From assembly GCA_947074245.1 (NCBI GenBank), contig CAMTOW010000024.1, positions 1 to 11,936 on the forward strand: 11,936 nucleotides of DNA, in the 5' to 3' direction. The translations under genes were made by a program, and so were the position numbers. The number at the start of each line of letters is the position of its first letter. Position 1 is the stretch's first letter. Origin of the DNA: an uncultured Bacteroidales bacterium (lineage in GTDB: Bacteria > Bacteroidota > Bacteroidia > Bacteroidales > JAUNSR01). Shown piece by piece: positions 8,301 to 11,936 of the stretch. The notes under the pieces were generated by a model. The model ran no database searches and had not been told where the DNA came from. It was given only the letters and a program-made list of their open reading frames with translations.

Positions 8301-8764
8301 GGATTGATTGAGTTGGCAGAAAGCAGATCATCACCTTTCATCTCCGTTACGGCATAACCCAGAGCTTTCGCTTCACGTTTCAAACCGAGAGCCGTAACGA
8401 CTACTTCATCCAGTTTTTTTGTGTCTTCCGAAAGTTTTACCGATAGAGATTTTTGTCCGGTATAAGCGATTTCTTTTGTCTCATACCCGATGTAAGAAAT
8501 CACGATGATATCGCCTTTCTTTACGTCGTCGATAGAGAAGTTTCCATCGAAATCACTCAAAGATCCGTTTGTCGTACCTTTTACTACGATACTGGCACCT
8601 ACCACAGGTCCTTCAGCATCCGTTACTACCCCCACGACTTTGTTGCTTTGCTGAACCATATTTGTCGCAGCCTGTACATCGGCTGCAATCGCCGGCGTAA
8701 TGACTGGTCCACATAAAGTAGCCAAAAGCAAAGAGAGTCCTACTTGCTTGTTCATTTTGGTCAT
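5387..8764 (-). CDS. SusC/RagA-family TonB-linked outer-membrane transporter
   Basis: This is a 1125-residue TonB-dependent transporter that, with the SusD lipoprotein, imports oligosaccharides across the outer membrane using energy passed on by TonB. A Sec signal peptide occupies about 1-27 (cleavage likely after PAIA). A carboxypeptidase-D-regulatory-like domain follows at about 43-110 (VVGVVTDAEGPVVGASIVVK, then DGNFSI and YIGYE). The TonB-box region is DEVVVTALG (119-127). The plug (about 130-265) carries VASLQGKVAGV, IQIRGASTL, PIYVIDGV and GSRGLNGAVVITTKSG, all SusC-family signatures. The remainder is a beta-barrel ending ASYMLTINVGF with the C-terminal Phe needed for barrel insertion. 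Length is normal and no break is seen. ATG codons at 8764 and 8755 are both possible starts; the longer form adds three residues. The gene leads the susCD operon and lies opposite the GH3 gene across a 787-base spacer. Confidence 0.96.
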   Translation of the reverse strand: MTKMNKQVGLSLLLATLCGPVITPAIAADVQAATNMVQQSNKVVGVVTDAEGPVVGASIVVKGTTNGSLSDFDGNFSIDDVKKGDIIVISYIGYETKEIAYTGQKSLSVKLSEDTKKLDEVVVTALGLKREAKALGYAVTEMKGDDLLSANSINPVASLQGKVAGVEISGSDGGMFGSTKIQIRGASTLKGNNQPIYVIDGVILDNSISNGGDADWESNSKDYGNELKNLNPDDFATVSVLKGAAATALYGSRGLNGAVVITTKSGKKNSGYGVNVTQTFGIDHVYDTPDLQMKYGQGMFAGYVDYGLDTNDRWNPSLPYNVDGKPTAIADIGMAWGLPFDGTMMEYYDKTERAYKAVKNGYKDMYRNGFNSNTNVSVTGGNDKTTFYTSLSYNKRNGVVENNTFDRLSFLAKASHQISSRVNLEASMSFANSKPRNAVPNFGEYFTGGSLMNQYDPNSLKKKYAGLHGGVASSSYGDEYAYIPGRSLWFSIYENDYSQKETMVRPSLNLNVDILDWLTFRAEGNYNYFFRRSESKELGQGYANDGGYYSLSNYDKRQANLNANFSVNKRLNDDFEVHGFVRGEFFDQSVQYLTLETNGGLIVPGQYFINNSKNQVKYEGAVTGTKRMYSVAFQAGASWKNQLFLDVTGRNDWSSALVYTNKTGNYSYFYPSVSGSWIVSETFSLPTWISFAKVRGSWAQVGNDTDPYYINTGYSLGSTQFGDKYIYDLGLATTTKSTDLKPERKNAWEVGLDWRFLQNRINVDATYYRENTKNQIMEIDVPYFSGIKTQLINAGNIQNQGVEIAVNTVPWRSKNWEWTIDFTYTKNKSKIVSLHENVADFIKLSGSVDYGNYRIGSVAQVGGEYGILMSDAKPKIDEATGLEVLAWTDYSRTAYAQRSNKAEKIGSLNPDFLGSFATGLTYKNFSVRAAFDMRFGGYVASYGSRYGLAYGTTGSSLKYREGITWTSQYADSKGITYNDGYIPQGIFAEGTKATSIQGELVTIGGMTYQECVDNGILEPVHLGSWIYRRNSWGQGVVNDDWYHKLNYIALREVSLTYRVPSTIASKIGAKNLSVTATGRNLGYLLNSLPNNENPESVRGTSATEFRLRSYSPYTASYMLTINVGF

Positions 8765-8790
8765 GATAATGTGATTTTAAGTTGTTTGAG

Positions 8791-8807
8791 ACGTTAATAA
8801 TAAACGT
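8791..8807. promoter_or_regulatory. Palindrome just upstream of susC
   Basis: ACGTTAATAATAAACGT is a 17-base near-perfect dyad (seven of eight positions paired around a central A), 27 bases before the susC start. It may be an operator, or it may form a weak hairpin in the susC leader. No consensus is recognised. Confidence 0.3.
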
Positions 8808-8835
8808 TCTTTTATTTATTAGTTTATCAAATGCG

Positions 8836-8867
8836 TATAGACTATAGTTTATCCCGATTCTTATCGG
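8836..8867. repeat. Two adjacent short palindromes in the susC upstream region
   Basis: TATAG-A-CTATA at 8836-8846 is a perfect 11-base dyad. CCGAT/ATCGG at 8854-8858 and 8863-8867 is a 5-bp stem with a 4-base loop. They lie 72-103 bases upstream of susC, where a promoter or activator site would be expected. Short dyads like these also occur by chance in AT-rich DNA. Confidence 0.3.
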
Positions 8868-9489
8868 AAGAAATGAGTTTTAAAAGGCATATCGGTTAAA
8901 TATGAATAAGTTTTTTATGTGAATGATATATTGAAAAGTGAGAATCAATAGATACGAATAAGTGGATATGTGATTTTACATCATACGAGATTTGTATTTT
9001 TTCTTGGTCGTTAAAACTATGCTTATAAGGTTTGTACATTGAATTGATTATAATTAATCAATAATGAAAAAATTTCCTACTTGGTTTTTCATTGGCTATT
9101 GAGTGATATTACAATAGCGCATAAAGGCAACTATTTATAATATAAAAACTCTATTTATTCAATTAAAAATAATATTCACATTCTGTAATTGAATTTTTTT
9201 ATTTTAATACTAGGGCAAATTAAATGCTTTATATTTAAATTATCATAATAATCAGAGCATTTTTTTTATTATTATTTTTTATAGATAGGATTTTGTGCCT
9301 GAGAATCAGTTTGAATTTAAAAGTAGAACGATTGGATAATTTAATGATTGTTTTTAGCTTATTAGTAATTAGTTATTAAATGAAAGCAAAATACCTCGTT
9401 TTTTGATGATTGGATAAAATCTGCTATTTGAAAAATATTCTTCATAAAAGCGGCTAAGGCTTTTCCAGCTACAAATAATTCGTAATTTC

Positions 9490-9518
9490 ACGCGCCATAA
9501 AAACGCGAAGATGCGCGT
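9490..9518 (+). repeat. GC-rich inverted repeat just upstream of the GH3 gene
   Basis: ACGCGC (9490-9495) and GCGCGT (9513-9518) form a 6-bp inverted repeat with a 17-base gap that also contains ACGCG (9503-9507). It stands out against the AT-rich surroundings and ends 33 bases before the GH3 start codon, so it probably lies in the 5' leader or overlaps the promoter. Its role is unknown. Confidence 0.3.
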
Positions 9519-9551
9519 AGTATATCCAAAACACACATTTGATTTATAGAC

Positions 9552-11936
9552 ATGAGACGTAAACCATTATTTATCTGTGCCTTATTGTTGAGTTCATCAC
9601 TGGGTTATGCCCAATCGCCTTATAAGAAAGGCTGGATTGATTTTAATAAAAACGGTAAAAAAGACGTATTTGAAGATCCTACTCAACCGGAAGACGCGCG
9701 TATCGCGGATCTATTGTCTCAAATGACAACAGAGGAAAAAGCCGGACAAATGCTTACTGCGTTGGGTTGGGAGATGTATGAACGGAAAGGAAATAAAATA
9801 GAACTGACCGAAAAATTCCGAAAAGAAGTATCTGAAAATAAACTTGGTGGATTATGGGGATTCATGCGTGCCGATCCTTGGACACAGAAAGATTTCAAAA
9901 CCGGGCTGAATCCGACGACTGCTCCTGCAGCATGCAATATGTTGCAACGTTATGTGATTGAAAATACCCGATTAGGGATTCCGGTCATGTTGGCGGAAGA
10001 GGCTATGCATGGGCACATGGCGATCGGAACGACCGTTTTTCCAACCAGCATCGGACAGGCCAGCACCTGGAATCCGGAATTGATCGAAGAGATGGCTGCG
10101 GCTACGGCTCTTGAATTACGAGCTCAGGGCGGTCATATCGGATATGGGCCGATCCTGGATCTGTCGCGTGATCCGAGATGGTCGCGTGTTGAAGAAACTT
10201 ATGGAGAAGATCCGTACCTGATCGGTGAGATCGGAGTTGCTATGGTGAACGGTTTTCAGGGCGATGACTTGAAATCTCCTGAACGAGTGGCTTCCACCTT
10301 GAAGCATTTTGCAGGATATGCCTGGACGGAAGGTGGCCATAACGGGGGAAGTGCCAATATTGGCGAGCGAATGATGTATGAAGCCGTATTGCCTCCTTTC
10401 AAAAAAGCAGTCGATGCAGGAGTGCAGTCGGTAATGAGTTCTTATAACGAAATTGACGGAGTACCGTGTACATCCAATAAAGCGCTTTTGACAGATTTGT
10501 TGAAAGACCAGTGGGGATTCGACGGATTTGTAGTATCCGATCTGCACTCAATCGCCGGACTGGTAGGACACGGCGTTGCCAAAGATAAAAAGCATGCCGC
10601 ATACCTGGCTTTGGAAGCCGGAATCGATAACGATTTAAGTGCGAAAGATATTCTGAACAGTACCAATGAATTGTTGGCTTCGGGCGAACTGGATCCGGCT
10701 ATCGTTGATAACGCGGTAGAACGTATTCTTCGCGTGAAGTTTCGCTTGGGATTGTTCGATCAGCCTTTTGTGAACGAGAAATCGGCTGTAGTGAATAAAA
10801 AACAAAAAGAACACAGAGAGCTGGCTCGCGAAGTGGCACGTCAATCGGTCGTATTGTTGAAGAACGACAACGGAGTGCTTCCGTTGAAGAAATCAATCGA
10901 ATCGGTGGCCGTAATCGGACCGAACGCGGATAATATCTATAACATGCTCGGAGACTATACCGCTCCACAAACTCAGGAAAGCGTGGTTACTGTTTTGGAG
11001 GGAGTGAAGAATCTGGTAGGCGATCAGACTCAGGTGAATTATGCCAAAGGCTGTGCGATCCGGGATATGGATGATTCGGATATGGCCAATGCCATAGAGG
11101 CGGCACGTAATTCGGACGCGGTTATCTTAGTGATGGGTGGTTCGAGTGCGCGTGATTTCTCTTCTTCGTTCGAAGCGACGGGTGCGGCTAAAGTTTCCGA
11201 CAACAGCGTAAGCGACATGGAGGCTGGAGAAGGTTATGACCGTGCTACCCTGACCATGATGGGACGTCAGGAGGAACTTATGCTTGAAATTGCCAAACTG
11301 GGCAAGCCGACAGTCTTGGTTCTGATCAAGGGTCGTCCGTTGTTGCTAAACCAAGCTGTGGAAAACGTGGATGCCATTCTGGATGCCTGGTATCCGGGTG
11401 GAGAAGGAGGAAATGCTGTCGCGGATATTCTATTCGGCGACTACAATCCGGCAGGACGTTTACCGGTATCGGTTCCGAGATCGGTAGGACAGCTTCCGGT
11501 TTATTATAATACGAAACGTTCGGCGAACCGGGCAAAATATGTGGAGGAACCGGGAACGCCCCTTTATTCGTTCGGATATGGATTGAGCTATACCGATTTT
11601 GAATATTCGGATCTGAAGGTGTCTGTGTCGGGTACGACTACGGATCCGAAGGTTAACGTTTCGCTTGATGTGAAGAATACCGGAGCGCAAGGTGGTGATG
11701 AAGTCGTACAGCTATATGTGCGCGACGATGTGAGCAGCTTTACGACTCCCGACAAACAATTGAAAGCATTCAAACGAATTTATATTCCGGCAGGAGAAAG
11801 CCGTCGCGTAGAATTTGAATTGGGAAAAGATGCATTTGAACTTTATCGGGGTAATAATCACTATGAAGTGGAGCCGGGATCTTTTACGATCATGTGCGGA
11901 TCTTCGTCGGATCAGATCTTACAAAAAAGCACGATT
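9552..11936 (+). CDS. Family 3 glycoside hydrolase (beta-glucosidase type), 3' end beyond the window
   Basis: This is a secreted retaining exo-glycosidase that removes terminal sugars, most often beta-glucose, from glycan fragments in the periplasm. The frame is open for 795 codons from ATG 9552 to the edge. Residues 1-20 are a signal peptide (cleavage GYA/QS). An EF-hand-like loop follows at 30-42 (D-x-N-x-N-G-x-x-D). The TIM-barrel domain carries RDPRWSRVEETYGEDPYL (206-223), KHF (251-253), SSYNEIDGVP (296-305) and GFVVSD, with the predicted nucleophile Asp330. The alpha/beta sandwich domain carries GEGYDR, with Glu560 the likely acid/base. A fibronectin-III-like domain covers about 700-775 and the sequence ends MCGSSSDQILQKSTI, so only a few residues are probably missing. 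It is divergent from susC and likely part of the same utilisation locus. Substrate could be beta-glucoside, beta-xyloside or another. Confidence 0.95.
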   Translation, partial: MRRKPLFICALLLSSSLGYAQSPYKKGWIDFNKNGKKDVFEDPTQPEDARIADLLSQMTTEEKAGQMLTALGWEMYERKGNKIELTEKFRKEVSENKLGGLWGFMRADPWTQKDFKTGLNPTTAPAACNMLQRYVIENTRLGIPVMLAEEAMHGHMAIGTTVFPTSIGQASTWNPELIEEMAAATALELRAQGGHIGYGPILDLSRDPRWSRVEETYGEDPYLIGEIGVAMVNGFQGDDLKSPERVASTLKHFAGYAWTEGGHNGGSANIGERMMYEAVLPPFKKAVDAGVQSVMSSYNEIDGVPCTSNKALLTDLLKDQWGFDGFVVSDLHSIAGLVGHGVAKDKKHAAYLALEAGIDNDLSAKDILNSTNELLASGELDPAIVDNAVERILRVKFRLGLFDQPFVNEKSAVVNKKQKEHRELAREVARQSVVLLKNDNGVLPLKKSIESVAVIGPNADNIYNMLGDYTAPQTQESVVTVLEGVKNLVGDQTQVNYAKGCAIRDMDDSDMANAIEAARNSDAVILVMGGSSARDFSSSFEATGAAKVSDNSVSDMEAGEGYDRATLTMMGRQEELMLEIAKLGKPTVLVLIKGRPLLLNQAVENVDAILDAWYPGGEGGNAVADILFGDYNPAGRLPVSVPRSVGQLPVYYNTKRSANRAKYVEEPGTPLYSFGYGLSYTDFEYSDLKVSVSGTTTDPKVNVSLDVKNTGAQGGDEVVQLYVRDDVSSFTTPDKQLKAFKRIYIPAGESRRVEFELGKDAFELYRGNNHYEVEPGSFTIMCGSSSDQILQKSTI

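Larger units (their letters stand above)
8765..9551. other. Long AT-rich divergent spacer between susC and the GH3 gene
   Basis: These 787 bases hold no ORF I would call on either strand. The middle is extremely AT-rich: 9121-9180 has 9 G/C of 60 and 9181-9240 has 10 of 60, with long A and T runs. The two ends hold short palindromes. Promoters of both flanking genes must lie here, but I found no exact TAnnTTTG box on either strand, only one- or two-mismatch versions. The length leaves room for a regulator-binding region or an untranslated RNA, but nothing in the sequence identifies one. Confidence 0.6.

Noticed and set aside
9425..9445. TATTTG and other partial matches to the Bacteroides -7 box before the GH3 gene
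   Set aside because: Spacing or bases do not fit TAnnTTTG, and partial matches are frequent in AT-rich sequence, so calling a promoter would be guesswork.
1..11936. CRISPR arrays, tRNA or rRNA genes, insertion sequences, integrases or phage genes
   Set aside because: No regularly spaced repeats, clover-leaf patterns, transposase-like reading frames or terminal inverted repeats with target duplications were seen.

Overview
The window comes from a Bacteroidota genome, most likely order Bacteroidales. The evidence is a complete SusC/SusD outer-membrane pair, a Lys-Asp-Asp lipoprotein export signal after the SusD lipobox Cys, a DUF4878-type small lipoprotein, a secreted family 3 glycosidase, weak or absent Shine-Dalgarno sequences, and very AT-rich spacers between moderately GC genes. 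The genus cannot be fixed from the sequence alone.

Layout, left to right. A possible gene start on the minus strand runs off the left edge (1-52). A plus-strand gene for a small lipoprotein follows (355-753), with a possible 10-codon leader ORF just upstream. It converges on a long minus-strand gene for a quinol-dependent nitric oxide reductase (964-3237). The space between the two 3' ends holds a strong hairpin inside a second inverted repeat, probably a shared terminator. After a 219-bp spacer comes the minus-strand susC-susD operon: susC-like 8764-5387, then susD-like 5337-3457, ending in a textbook intrinsic terminator at 3385-3419. A 787-bp AT-rich divergent spacer (8765-9551) separates susC from a plus-strand GH3 beta-glycosidase gene. 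That gene starts at 9552 and is still open at the right edge after 795 codons.

Functionally there are two unrelated units. The susCD pair and the divergent GH3 enzyme look like the left part of a polysaccharide (or glycoside) utilisation locus: SusD captures and SusC imports a glycan fragment, and the periplasmic GH3 enzyme trims it from its non-reducing end. The GH3 family suggests a beta-linked substrate but does not prove one. No regulator of the locus (ECF sigma/anti-sigma, hybrid two-component, SusR-like) lies in the window, so it probably sits to the right if present. The NO reductase is a stand-alone detoxification or respiratory enzyme with no nitrite reductase or other denitrification gene beside it.

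I did not find a convincing previously undescribed system. The points worth a second look are the long AT-rich divergent spacer, the nested inverted repeats at the convergent 3' ends, small palindromes in front of the NO reductase and susC genes, an EF-hand-like loop at the start of the GH3 enzyme, and the possible leader ORF.
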